Counted from the stretch's first letter, positions 12,701 to 27,700 are shown. The stretch is 64,000 bases of DNA from Diadema setosum (GCA_033980235.1 CM067072.1:32215759-32279758); one strand, 5' to 3'. Notes: generated from the sequence alone by a model not told the origin. Numbers and translations: made by a program.

Positions 12701-15700
12701 CACACACACACACACACAAGTTTTTGAAAAACTGCTGAAACCTCACTTTCCCGTTAATTTTTTGATCCCAAACTTGTAAAGATTGTGAAAGGAAAAGCTT
12801 TTTTTTTTTCAGAAAATACGGAAAAAAAAGAAAATTGACGTGGTTGACCCTTTTCACATTTTTGTAAGTCCTCATTTATGTAAATCAAGGGGTGCGATAT
12901 CTTGGCAGGTAGAGTCGATGAACTCGGGAGATCAAGCTGCTCGTATTTGAGGTTTGAATGCTTTGAAGTTGAAGTTTATTAACTTAACGACCCTCGAGGG
13001 GTATGGGAGTACAACACCATTTACGTAATTTACAAGTCACTAATAAATTTATATGATATTTAATTTATTTATTAATACATTGACATTTGTTCTAGTTTCG
13101 TACAGGGCGAGCGCGCGCCGCGCACCTGGAGGTTGATGACGTAACAAAAAACATTTTTTTTTTTTTTATTGGGAGAGTTGGCTAACATGCATGTCTGAGT
13201 TGATATCGTGCATGAAGAACTAGATCAGTGGTGGAAAAAATAAACTGCTTGAGCTTTGTTCAGATTTCTTTAAGTAACTTGATGTAGTGTTGTCTTACTT
13301 CGACGTGACTTCATTTTAATGGAGAAACCGATATTTTTTCACCAACTTTCGTTTTTTATGTCTTTTTGATTGAATAGAAATTAACAGTTTATGTATATCA
13401 TACACATAATCAATAAGTAGCTTTTTTTTATTACAGAATGTCGTCTCTAGTCGTTGCTCTCTTAATTTGATGTGAATGGAAATGGTGTAAAAACATGCTT
13501 TATATGATTGATTTTGGATGAACTTTTGCCAGTCTTATAATATTTACCATTAATAATTATGTATAGTGTTTCAAACAAGTTTTATGCGAACTGTATGTAA
13601 GACTGAAAAGGCATGGTAAAATATTGCGGTTTAAGCCTCTGGTGGTGGGAGGTTGATTTTTTGTGTGCCGTCTTATAACTAAGTGTCATTTGGGCTGGCA
13701 TGTCAAATTCACAGGTTAGTGATACACCAATGACAGATCAGTCAAGTGGCACTTAGTTATAAGATGGCACACAAAAAATCAACCTCCCACCACTAGTAAA
13801 AGCATCCTACGCACGTATTGCCGACCACCGTCAACATAACATACAGTGCGTAGTTAAAAAAAAAGTAATTAAACTTTGAAGGGTTACCATTTCGTAGTTG
13901 TCAACTATGGAGAGCGTAATGTTGGTTGTAAGGAAAGAAGAACTCTTTTTTTTTTCATTGGTACCTAATTATTTTGACAAATGTCACGCATGACTGAGTA
14001 CATGAACTTTAAAGACTACAATGACAAATTGCGCTGTATCGAAGTTTGAGTGTCTAATGTCTCACTGAATGCATAGGATCTGCCAATGAATATGGCTAAA
14101 TAAACAGGCCAGCCTGTGCGAAAGCAGGTTTGTGCCTAGGGTTTGTGCTGAGCACGCTTTAGGGTTTCTTTTAACATGTTATGATCCATAACCTTTAGCA
14201 TGGCCACCTGTCCGATAGATCTTGGTCACTACTACAAAGGACAATCCACACAGTCCATTTTTCTCTGTTCATATTCAACACATTGCTTGCAGCGACAAGC
14301 CATGTCTTGAATGTGAAGAGAGAAAATGGATAATGGGATAGCCTTTGTGGGACTGACCAAGTTAACGACAACATGGCCATTTTGAAGGTTATAGAATATA
14401 AAAGGTTAAAGGTGCTGTACAGTACTGGTTGAGGCGGGGATTCAGTTTTATAACATTCCTAAGTGAGATAATGAGAAACCTCTTATGAAATATGAAAGAG
14501 TATGTAATTTAAGAAGGATTCAACGGTTATTTGATGAAAATTGGTTTTCAAATGGCTGAGATATCCAAAGAAGTGATAATAATAAAAGGCGACAGGCCAC
14601 GTCTTTTATCAGGATCTCTTTGTTTCACATTTGTTTTTGGATATCTCAGCCATTTCGAAACTGATTTTCATCAAATACACTTTTGATACCCCTTAGAATT
14701 GCGTGCTTTTTGACATTTCATAGAGTGGTTTCTGAATATCTTGCAAAACGTTAAAAGCTAAATCCTTACCTCAACCTTTAACCTGTCTCTTTAAAAGACA
14801 CTGAAACACAAACCTGCAGTCGTGCAGGCTGGCCTGTCAATTTGAACATTTATATTGACAGATGTCATCCACTCAGTGAGACATTTATTTTTCCTACATG
14901 TGGTACTCAAACTTGGAAAAATGCAATTGTTATTGTTGCCTTTAAAAGTAATGGGCTCAGTCATGCATGACACTTGTCAACATAATTCGGCACCAGTGGA
15001 AGTAAGAAGAGTTCTCCTTTTCTCACAACTATTATTGCGCTCTCCATAGCTGATAATTATGAAATGGTAGCCCTCGTCCACTCCAAAGTTGGATTACCCC
15101 GTTTTGTTTTTGTTTTGTTTGTTTTTTGTTTTTTTTATACGCGCAGTATTCCAACAAACTGAATCCTACCGCAGAGGGACACATACAAAAAATTGTACTA
15201 ATTTTATTTCGTTTCCACGAGCATTCAAACTCAACGCAAGCAAGCGTTTTGTTTATGTAATGAAGGGAAAAGAAATCAACTCTTACCACCTCGGTGTTCG
15301 TTAATCATGACAACCTTTTCTGTCCTTCCCTTGTAGCTTACAGCTGTCCTGAACGCCCCAGCTCTAGCATCCCCTCCACTTTGCGAGTAGAAAGCCGCGC
15401 GCAAGCTCTTAAACTTGTTGATAATCGATTTTCTCCCCACGGCAGTGTTGCTTGGTAAGCCTGAATCCTGCCACTCTGATGTCCCTGCCACAGTCACCCC
15501 ATGACCAGTTTCCCCCGGTCCGGTGTCCACCTCTCGTCCGATGTAATGCTCGATGGACGGCTCACCTAGGTCTTCCATCATATAGGGGCCAATGATATTA
15601 TTGACGCCATCGTAAACTCCGGCATTTTGATTGAACGTCGTCACATCAACAATGTGCACTGCGTGAAAATGAAAAATAAAAATGTGTCTTGTAACTGAAT

Positions 15701-18700
15701 GATAAGTTGCTCCACATTGTTGTAAATAAACAGCGATAATTCGGTGTTTTAATAGTATTAATGCAAAATCACATATAGGCATTCGTCCGTAGCTAGACTC
15801 GAACCAACGACCTGATTACTAAACAGGCGTCATATCCATTGTGACAACCGAGCTTCCGTCAAATAGAGAGTGATTTTTCTGATCTCTCATGAATTTTTGA
15901 ACAAAAATTGCGGACTTCCCTCGCCATGTCTTTTGTTACTCACATTAACATCACAGAAACATGCAAGTTATGCTGAGTCGAGGGGAAGGTGCATTCCAGT
16001 GTCTTTTGTTAAACATTTCACCGTACTTTAGCAATGATTGACAGATGAGGTCATCTGAGGAATATTGGTTCGGAAGGATTTTTTTGTTTTGTTTTTGTGG
16101 GCGTTCCCGAGTAATCAGAAGAAAAATAGAAGAAAAACTCATTAAAAATAATGGAATGTTCTAGACATTCGTTTCACCGCAAATTTGATGTTGAGGGTAT
16201 CATAAATCAGCACAAATCAACATGTACTTAGATTTCAGGGCCCCTTTAAGGCAACTCGCCATAACTCACGATAACTCGCCGCTACAACTCGGCTAATTGA
16301 GAAGAAGATGGGTGTGCGAATTCACGCAAGTTAAAGCTCGCCCTAGCTCGCCATCACTCGATATTTCGACTCGGATAGAGTTGGAACGTAACTATAGCAG
16401 CGGGTACTTTGCCTCAAGTTGTTGTCGAGTCTAATCTGAGTATGTATGCCAATGCTATTACTAAAACACTGAGTAATCGGTATTTCGTCGACTTAACTCG
16501 GCTAAGTGGGACAACCAAGGTTTCCACCGAGAAAAAGAATGTATTTAAAAAAAAATCAAAGTTTGTTTGATGGAAACTGGTTTTAAGATAGCTGAGATAT
16601 CGAAAAACAAAGTGATCTTGATCACATGTTAGGGTTCATATTCTATATATGGACCATTTTGTTTGGGATATCTCAGGCACATCAAAAATAATTTTCATCG
16701 AATAACCCGCTAAGCGAACATAAACCTGTCCGCTATTCTGAAAAAAAAAAAAGTATTTATGTTTAAATCTATTTAGTTCTGAAAATGTTATTTGGTGAAG
16801 ATTGGCTTTAAATGGCTGAGATGCCAAAGTGTGGCCACCTTTTTTAGTAGGATCATATGTGACCGTGCATCACAAAACGGACAGAAAGTCACACACACTG
16901 ATTTTGTGTGAGGACTGAAAATAGGCGAAATGGGTCAACCTAGCCAATCTTGGCTTTTTCACATTTTCTGAAAGAGCAAGTCTTCCTCTACATTATACTA
17001 AAATTTGGGATAATAAAATGGGCAGGATAGTGTGTTTCCTAGCAGTTTATCTCGAACATTTTTTGGTAGAATAGTGTGATTAAGTGTGTCTTTAGAGTCC
17101 ACTTTTCATTTCTTAAAAACCTTGTTCACACTGTTCACTTTCAACTCTAATAACTTTTGAAAGTATAATGCTACTGCTTTGAAAGTTGACATTAATTATG
17201 GACAGAACGTGTTAATTAAGGCATGCTCAATTTCAGTTTACTCTGATAATCCATTCACTATTGTTACTCCGGCGGTTTACATCCTGCTCTTTCAGAATAT
17301 GCTCTTAAACTAAAATTTCATGTCTGGCGACTTTTTGTTCGTTTTGTGATGCGGGGTCACATATGTAACCCTTTATCAAAAAACCAACAAAACGTCGACA
17401 GACAAGAATTTTGAGGTAAGGACAGATTCTAAAAGAGCAGCCTTTAAGCTTTAAAATCATGTATGACTCAATTCAAGTGGACTCTCCTAATCTAAATAAT
17501 TGTTAAGAAAGCACACAATCTGGAAACGTGTTAACTTAGAAAGGAGCCTCCGTAGAACAAAGTCTATTCAAAATCTTTACCAAACCTTGATAGTTGTGTG
17601 ATGAATGGGACAAAAAACAACCTGTAAAACACTGGAGCAACAACAATGAATGAACTATCAGATTAGACTAGAATTGAGCATGCTACACTAACATACTCTG
17701 CCCATGATTTATGCCAACGTTCAAAGCAGTAGCGTTATCATTTCAAAAGTTATGAGAGTTGAAAGTGAAGAGTGTTCAAAAGATTTTCAAGAAATGAAAA
17801 GGGGCGCTAAGACATACGTGATATCACACTTTAAAGGAAAAAAAAAAGGTTGAAGAAAAACTGCTGAAACACATTTTCCCATTCACTTTCTGATCCCAAA
17901 CTTAGAGTTAATGTAGAAGAACACCTCTTTTTGAAATTAATGTGAAAAACTTAAGATTGACTAGGTTGACCCGTTTCATCTGTTTTGGGTACTCACGTAA
18001 AATCAAGAGGTGCGACTATTTGTTGGTTTTATGATATCTCAACTCTTTCAAAATCGAGTCCTTCAAGATTTTCTCCTAAAACTGCATGCTTTTTCTAATT
18101 TCATATAAGCGGTTTCACCTTATCTTTCAAGAAAGTCAAAAATCTAAAGCCCCCTTCCAACCAAAATTATACTTAACCCTTTCAAGTATATCATACGAGT
18201 GCTATCCGAGTTTCCAAGAGTGTAGTTCGAGCACTGCGAGCGTGCTGTTTCAGATCAGGTAGAGTTGCCCATGAGATTTGGGCAAGTTTCAGATGGAACG
18301 AGTAAGGCGAATTCAACGAATTTCGCATGATCCTTTTCAGAGTACCTTTTGTATGCTAGCTGGCCTAAATTCAAAAAAGTGATTTTCATTTTTCCACAAA
18401 CATTTTCAAGCTAAAATGCATCTTTTCAAGATGTGCAAGATCAAAACTAAAGGGTTCAAAATTGAAAGTGTCCTCTGAAGATGCCATTGAGAGGAAATAG
18501 CTGGAGAAAATGAATATGGTTTCACTCAGTGAATTAGCAATATATTATTCCGGGAGCTTTTTTATGTACATTTATATGTTAAAAACAAAATTTATCAAAC
18601 AAGGAAGAAAGAGCAAGAGAAACCTGTACACATGAAAAACACATCAATATCAAAACCACTGTGATTGTTTTAATATTATAATTATGCCAACTATCAATAT

Positions 18701-21700
18701 AAATGAATACCTGAATATTAGAACGACCCAAGTCCATAGAGAAAATTAAGAAGAAAAAAAATAGAAATAAATAAATAACTTCTTACTGCTTTTAGTGTTC
18801 TCAGTTATTGGGATGTTACTCATACAAATTTGAATGTAAAACAGTCACTTGAATTATTACCTGTATTTTTATGACTTCGTAAATGGTTTCCAAAGACGAT
18901 AGCCAAATTTGGACTTTGGTCGTTCTTTTATTCAGGTATTCAATTCTCACAAGAGATAAGGTGAATAATTATGTTATAGAATAATCTTATCATAGTTACT
19001 TCATATTGAAAAAAAAAAATACCTTCTCACTTCAGTTAGCTGATGAGAAAGCACTTACATTGGGCACGTTGATCAAAGACAAACCAAAATTTGCATTCAA
19101 TAAATCTCGCATGACCACGATCAGACCACTCAAATAGATTTAAAACGCCTTCAAACTGGTGTTAACATAGTCCAATCCCTGAAACATGATGCCATCATTG
19201 CAACGATAGCTTAAACAGCTTTCTTGAGGTTTTCTTCAAAGTTCCTTTGTATTAGATTATACAGTTGTTATCACCTACCATTCATTTATTATTTATATGA
19301 ATTAGAAAACTGAGTTAAAACTATCCCCGTTTTCCTGGAACAATTCTTAAATGTAGAGCTCATATTAATTCGAAGTAGAGACTACATTGTACAAAACATT
19401 TGACCCATTGTAAAGAAAAGAACAGAAAAATAATAATGTCATATGAGTAGAAATCAATAATGTTAGCATTGATTAGATTATAATCAGGCACATAAACACA
19501 TTCGTTACATACATCGGTATGTGACCCTGCATCACAAAACAAACAAAAAGTCGCCAGACATGGATTTTTAGTTAAGAGTAGATTCTGAAAGAGCAGACTG
19601 TAAGCTTTAAAATGATGTATAACTTAGTTCAAATAGACACTCCTAACCTATCTAAATATTGGAGAGAAAGGACACACTGTGGAAAGTGTGAACTGAGAAA
19701 AAAGACTTTGAAGTACAGGGTGTATTCAAGCGCTTAATCTTTACCAATCTATGCTAGCTGTGGGATGAATTGAACAAAAAACAGGATGTTGACCACAGGA
19801 GCAACAACAATGAAGGGATTATCAGATTAAACTGAAATTGACCATGCTTCATTAGCACATTCTGTACATGATTAATACTAACTTCCAATGCAGTAGCATC
19901 TTTCTCTCTAAAGATATTGGATTTGAAAGGGAAGTGTATGGACAGGGTTTTTGAGAAATTGAAAGAGGGTTAAATGAGAAACGATTGATCACACTATTCC
20001 ACCAAAAAGCGTTCGCGAAAAACTGCTGAAAACACAAGTACCTTTTTGTTTTATGATCCCAAACTTTGATATACAGTGTGGTATAGACAAAGACTTGCTC
20101 TTTTAGAAAATATGAAAAACTCAAGATTGGCTAGGTTAACCCATTTCACCTATTTTTTAAGTCCTCACACAAAATCACAGTGTGCAACTTTTTGTTCGTT
20201 TTGTGGTGCACGGTCACATATACATTAACTGTCTAGATAATGAACAGTGTATAGGTCCATGCACTGTAGATGTAATACATTCATATCATGTCTCGTATCG
20301 TGTGCAAATAAGGATTGCGTATGAGGAGTCTGCCAAATATGAACGTGACTTTTTAGCAGCCTCCTCAATTTTCAAAAATTTTGATTCGGTTTGTCATAAA
20401 GTCATAACATTTTACTTGAATTCAGTTCATTGCGTTTTCCCTTATACCAATGTGTAGCATACCATAACGCTATTCACTTCGTACCTTGACATTGGGGGCC
20501 GTGCCATCCTGTATCACAGCCTCCTTGACCGTCACAGGAACCAGTCACTGGGTCACATTGGTCCGATGACGCACAGTGACACGTCTGCGTGCAGTCCGCG
20601 CCATACGTACCCTCAGCACATCCTTTTTTTTTTTTTTTTTAACAGGAGAATTTTTTTTTTTTTTTTTTTTTTTTTAACAGGAGAAAATTCGTTTCGCAAT
20701 CATAAGTTACATTGTCCCCTCCAGTGTTTTTGCCAATTACAATTACACAAGAACGCAACAAAGTCGTATCCGCGTTCGGGAAAATGTCTGGGTCAAGAAA
20801 GTTTCTTCTCTGTTAAAAGTTTTATAATTTTCCGCCCTTTCAATGTAGAGTCGGTAAGAGCTCTTAATGCGAATTAAGACAGCTAGTCACTATTTTGTGC
20901 GACTCTACATGACTGAGAGTAACCCTTGATGGCCTCTTAATATTGCTAGGAGTTGTTCCATAATTTTTGAACATGAACATTTTTTTTTTTAATGTAATTC
21001 AGTGCAACTTTTGGGCAACTCGTCATAATTCGATTAGTTATGATGAGTTGCCTATTAAAACGAGGCACTCTCCATAACTCGCTTAACGCATAACGCGACA
21101 CGGCTTGGCGTAACTCGGCATAACACTGCCTGAAGTCACGAGCAAGTTCTCACTTTTTGAACATATTCAACAATTATATAAAGTCTTTGCAAATTGTGAA
21201 TAAATTATACTGTGGGAGAATTTGGCTTTATACTTCAAAAAATTCAACAATATTTACATTTTGCGAGCAGCTCACTAACGTCTTGTGATTTCCTATGAGT
21301 CGTTTCTATAATTATGAACGCCGTACATGAATAACCTTTCTAATGCTTTCTTACGGACGCAATGAGAGCTCTATGTGAACAACTTGGTGTTCTTGCGATC
21401 ATCTCAAAATTTGAAGGCCGTGTCACACCTTTCCGAGCAATCCTTGGGTGCGTCTTGCGAAGAACAATTTTTGCTACCCGGAGGTGCCCGCAGATGACCC
21501 GCACATGACATTACCGAGCACGTATCTCACCCGTAATCGCCCGGAGGTGCGCACGCGTATCGTTTTACCCGCAATCATGTTTATGCTCTGTCGCACCTTT
21601 CCGGGCAAGCTACGCGGGCTTGTTGCGTGAAGGGATTTTCCGGTTCTAGGAACAGTACCCCCTGGAAAACCACCCTCCGGATAACTACCACCCGGATAAT

Positions 21701-24700
21701 TACCCCCCCCCCCCCAGGAAAATTCCCCCCTAGGGCAACTACCCCCCGGAAAACTACCCTCCTAGGGCAATCACCCCCAGGGCTATTCCCCCTTAGGAAA
21801 ACTACCCCTGGGTAACTACCCCCCGGAGAACTACCCCCTGGGTAACTACCCCCGGATAACTACCCCCGGATAACTACCCCCGGATAACTACCCCCAGGAT
21901 AATTACCCCCCGGATAATTACCCTCCAGATAACTACCCCCCCCCCCCCGATGATTACCACCAGTATAATTTTCCCCAGGTTAACTACCCCTTCCTCCGAT
22001 AACTAGACCCCATATAACTTCCACCCGATAACTACCCCCTCCGATAACTTCCCGTGGATGATTACCCCGGATAAGTAGGCCTATAACTCCCCCTCCCCTA
22101 TATAACTATCAAAAGGAAAATTACCCCCAGGACATTGCACCAATCAATTACCCCCTGGATAACTACCTCCCGGGTCACTCCCCCCCCCCCCCCCCAACTT
22201 TTACTTTTAATAAAAAGAATATCATTACTACAGGGAACGAAGTTCTTTGTATCATTTGCCAGGAATCACGGAGATGCCATACTGATACTTCATCTTATGA
22301 AAACAACATCTTAAGGATTTACGATATGTATCGTTTGCATTTAGGACGATTTATGTACAAGCTTAATTCCTCCCTTCTGTATTTTGATTCTATGTTCATC
22401 AAAAACGAAACTGTCCCTGCATATCCTACCCGGTAATCCAGTAAATGTCAATGCCTTTAACCAAAACTATTTTCGCTAAATCTGTATTTTCTTTTACTGT
22501 TCCGATTTTTCGGATTTCTCTTGATAGTAGTATAAAAGAAGTTTTAAGTTTGAATGCCTTTACCATTGAACTAAAGACATTTTGAAGAAATGTTACACTT
22601 CACTTTTAGCATTTTTTTTAACCACAATCGTCTATCGTTTACCACAACTCCATGTAACACTTCTTTATTTTGAGGAGCTTATATCTCATGCCTCACGTGC
22701 CCTGGTTTTGACCCATCATCTTCCTCTTCCTTCTCGCTTTTCTCTGTCCATGTACCGTGAAGGTAGTCTATTCCTGTCATTCATTACTCACCTTTCCTCT
22801 TTCTCTCATTACAAGGGATTTATCTCTTGTGTGTTCATGTGCAATGCACTCCCGTTAGGACGAAATGCCCAGGACCGACAGTTGTTTGTTTGTTTGTTTG
22901 CTTTTTTTTTCGTTTTAGCGAAATATCGTTATAATAATATGCAATGTATAACGAAAAGAAGGAAACCACGAATAAAAATACATTTCTGTTTGTTGAATCC
23001 TCATCATACGCTGGAAAGCTATGTGAAATGGGAGAGTATACCTTTTTAATTTCGTTTAAATATTACATTTTAAAAAGAGCATAAAGTTTTTTGTGTTGGC
23101 ACACATGTGTAGAAAATGACGGTGTAGGATTTGGTTACAGTTCGATATTCCAAAGGTTATTATTTTTATTTTTTTAATTTTTTTTTTTTTTACTTAACTA
23201 CGTTACTCCGAAGGCTCCTTATTCCGACGTTTTGCCATTCCCGGGATTCCGATGATTTGTTTATCTGAAGGTTCGCATTTCCGAAGAATCATTATTCCGA
23301 AAGTTCATAATTTAAGTTAAAATAATATATTGTTCATTTTCCGAAGGTTCGTTGATCTGAAAATGAAATCAGGTTCGTCATTCTGAAGGTTAACTATAAA
23401 TAAAAAAAAAAAATGAGAAAGGTTCACTATTCAGAAAGTTCGTTGTTCCGAAGGCTTTTTCATCCGAAATGAAATAAGGTTCGTTATTCCGAAGAAAGTT
23501 TGTTAATGAAAAAAAAAAAATTAGACAGGTTAGTTATTTCGAAGATTTATTTATCTTAAGACGATTATAAGGATTGCAATTCTTAAGTTTTGTTACTGTA
23601 CTCACCTTTTTCCACCATGGATTAACGATTCTTTTTGTAATGTTCCGATTAACGAACGTTTTGAATTCCTATCATTTTCGGACTAACGAACCGTATAAGA
23701 ATAAGAATAAGAACCATATTTTATCTTGGGATTAACGAACCTTTGGAATAACGCCAAAATGTGCTTAATATTTCATTTCCGAACTATTACGGACATTTAG
23801 TTGTATCAAAATCTGTGTGTTTTGTATCAAAGGACTTCGGAACAATGAAACAAAACCTTATCTGAATTCAGATTATTGTATTACAATAACGGAAGTTCCC
23901 CTCGGAAACTGTGCGTGATACACGGAGTGAACATACAATGATGTGAAGCGTTCGCTCATGCATGCAGAGACGCTATAAAAATGCTTGTTCCGCTACGCAT
24001 TTTCGAATGCGATCCGCATTTCGTTGTAAAGGAGCACATTTCTTTTGTTTTTCTTTGTCAGTGGCGCTCAGAAGAGACTGCGTGGTAACGAAAATTTTGT
24101 TATAACCGTCTTCGTTATAATCGAATTTTGTACCATAGACTTTAATAGCGATACATTTGGGACCAGAAGTTTTGCTTCGTTATAACGATATTTCGTTATA
24201 ACCGTGTTCGTTGTAACGGGAGTTCACTGAATCTTTATTTGTGTACTTCGTCTCTGTCTTAATTTGCTTTCTTTGCATTGTTTCATTAATTTTGTAACTA
24301 TTTTACTGTTATACCGTTAACACTCATTTCAGAATTGCCCTACTGCATCATTTGGCATTAACAACTAGTACTTATCAAGGATGTGGGAAGAGATTGTCAC
24401 CTCCTTGGTATGATCACCGCGGAGCATTACCTCCCTTGACAAGTACTCCTTATTAGAATTAGGATCCAATATTATTTTCGAACAACGTTTGCTATTCGAA
24501 TTGGAAAAAAAAACCAACATTTCTTCATATCGTCTGGTTTTAGTCGAGACCTAACTTCAGGTTTTAAACATCTTTTGGGTGAGATAATTAGAAACCCCTT
24601 ACGAAATATTAAAGAGCATGTTATTCCAAGGTTTCAAATTTTTGTGAAAAAAAAAATACTCTTGAAATGACCGGGATAAAACAGAGCAGCCCTATAATGC

Positions 24701-27700
24701 AAAAAGGAATCTGTCAACTACAACTCTCTATAGATCTATTCAAAAAGAGGGTGCAGGACAAAAGACTTCGTTAACAACTAGGGGTGTTTTGTAAAAAAAA
24801 AAAGAAAAAAAAAAGAAATACCGTTAAACTCGTAATATTTTACTCTTTCTAATCAGACTAACTTATATTTGAACTTGATTTCAGTGTCGAGAACATTTAA
24901 TTTGAAAACCAGCACAATTCTACTTGTATGTAAAACAAGCTGTAATTTTACTCTTATGACAGATTAGGGCACCGTTTGATAAAAGTTGCCAGTTATGACA
25001 TCTTGTTAGTCTCTAATAATTTCAATAAAACCATGGGTTCTGCTTGATTGATAAGCTCGAGTCACTGACTTGTTACCATGGACCTGCTTTGATCGACCTA
25101 CAGCGATTGGTAATTGTGTGGAACTGACAGCTTATCAGGACTGATAACTTTTATAAAACCGTGCCCGGATCCTATCAGAAATTATGGCTTTAATCGAAGG
25201 GTCCCTCGCTAATGTTAAGGGAATATGAATTGCAGTGCAATCAACTCTCCTTTTCTTATGTTTATCGTCTAATGTGTTATAACGGTAGAAAATGACAAAC
25301 CAAAAGAGTAAATGATGACAGTGTAAGAGAAAGGTGCATCTTCTGATATGGTGTTATGAACTTATGGAAAAATTACAACGAGTGGTAACTTTCGGGGGCG
25401 GGGGGGGGGGGGTTTCGGGGTATGGTTAAGGGGGGGGGGGGGGGTAGTAATCGGGGTGGTAGTTATACTGGGGGTAGTTATCCGGGGAGTAATTATCCGG
25501 GTGGTAGTTATCCGGGGGGTAGTTACCCAGGGGGTAGTTATCCGGGGGTTAGTTATCCAGGGGGTAGTTATCCGGGTGGTAGTTATCTGGGGGGTAGTTA
25601 TCCGGAGGGTAGTCATCCAGGGGTAGTTACCAAGGGGGTAATTATCTTGGGGGTAGATGTCCTAGGGGTAATTGCCATTTGGGGTAGTTGCCCTAGGAGG
25701 GTAGATGACCGGGTGGTAGTTGTCCTAGGGGGTAATGGCCCTGGAGGGTGATTGCCCTTGGAGGGTAGTTGTCCGGGGGGTAGTTGCCCTAAGGGGGAAT
25801 AGACCTGGTGGGTAATTATCCGGGTGGTAGTTATCCGGAGGGTGGTTGCCCAGGGGGTAAGTGCCCGGATACGGTGTGCAGGACGCCTGGGGGCTGACAA
25901 CTCAGTGAAGGACTTCCTCTGAAAGAATGGCAGAAGTACTACAGAAAGACATTATCTTGGCTGCACACGGGGACTGCGAAGTACCTGCGTGGAGTTGTCT
26001 GCGAAGTGCTGCCGCTAAGGGCCTCCTACTGGCGTTCTGCGTGGACCTCTCCGGACATCCCCGCGACTCACCCGGAAAAAAAAGTTTTGGTCATGCTCAA
26101 AACTTGGCTGCGGTTAAATTGGACTTGTGTGCCCACCTTCGGGCAACTACAGGCGAGATACGCGCTATGCATTGTCAGGTGGGGACCAACTGCGAAGAGA
26201 TCCGGGTAGCAAATTTGTTTCCCACAAGCCAACCCACAAATCTTCCCCCGATACGGTATGTCAAGGCCTTGAGCACGCTCAAAATTTGTTCCGAGTGAGT
26301 CGTTGGGGTTTGATCGCTCCCAGAGCATGGGCGTCACCAGGGGGGGGGGGGGGGGGGCGTTCAGCCCCTAAAAAAAAAAATAATAAAAGAAAAATCAGTC
26401 TGCTAGCGACCTCAACGCCGGACGCTAAATGATTAGACTTTTTGGTTTTAATTTTGCACCAGGGACAACAAATTCGTGGGCAAAAACAATTCGCACCCCC
26501 TGGCTCTGGCAGCACTGATTTTATCATACCTACTAGACTATATACAGTGTTTACTATTTATCAACCGCACTGTACATCCGTACGGTTATACGGAGCACGT
26601 ACGAGTTTGCATTTGTACGTGTGCTACTTTCAAGTATGTCGGGTCCGTGCACGTTACTTCTGACCAATCCATATTGCCAGCCCAAATGCGAGCCTTAAAA
26701 AAAAAAAAAAAAAAAAAAAAATGGAGGGGTAAGTATATCATTTTGTCCGCCCCCTCCATAATTCCAGAGACGAGAAGAATTCCTTCTTACCTTTTTTTTT
26801 GACAGAAAAAAAGTTCCCCCCATAAAAATATTGGAGAAGCAAGCATATTATAATTTTGCCTCCACAATTAATAATTGATAAATGAGAAGATTATCTTGCT
26901 TTTGAAAGAAAAAAAAATGTTGCCCCCTAAAAATATTGGAAGGCAAGCGCACCATTTGCCCCACCAATCATGATTCCCGCGATGAAATGAAATTCTTGCT
27001 TTTTTTGTTAGAAATCTGTCCAATTATTTTACCCAAAAGCAGTGGCGTAACTACGGGGGGGGGGGGGGGGGGAGGGGGAGAGGGGGGCGCACGGGGGGGG
27101 AGGGGGGGCTTCCCCCCACCCCCCCCCCCCTCCATCCGCTGGTTAAAAAAAAAAAGACTTGCCAAAATGGTAAATCAAGGGTTAGTAAACTGCTTTTGAA
27201 ATCGACATGAAAGGGTGATCAAGAAATAAGATATTTTTCTATGATTTCTTTTAACCATAATTCAAGAGGTGTATAGTGTGAAAAATTGTTCAAAAAGCCC
27301 GGAGCCGACAAAAGGTTGTGATTCAACGTGATTCCTGGTTAGCATTCTGCATATAAGCAGGGTGTGCGTAGTGTACTCAGAGCATCCGAACGGCAAAAAG
27401 AGTCGGTGCAATGTTGCGCAATGCGATGTAGAATGTACACCTTTGTACCTTACGCTTCGTTATATCAAAGCTAGATCATTGATTTTGCAGCGTTGCTTTA
27501 CATACTAGTCTATATAAAAAATGTCTTGCATTGCCAATAAAAAAGACTTGACCTGGGCTAATTTCTAACTTTTCCTTGTACAACGGTGTATATAATACAC
27601 ACACACAAACAAACACGCACAATTAGGGGTTGCTCTAAAGTGCAGATTTTGGACATCCTTCCCCCCTCTTGGTCACTTCGACGCCACCTCGCTGGTCAAA

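Noticed and set aside
22582..23049. 155-codon plus-strand ORF
   Set aside because: Hydrophobic, low-similarity translation overlapping the decayed 3' end of a LINE and an AT-rich stretch; no domain, no splice context.
25422..25751. Glycine/serine/tyrosine-repeat ORF (GGSYPGGSYPG)
   Set aside because: It is the direct translation of the 14-bp GGGGGTAGTTATCC repeat and is broken by indels; silk- or collagen-like appearance is accidental.
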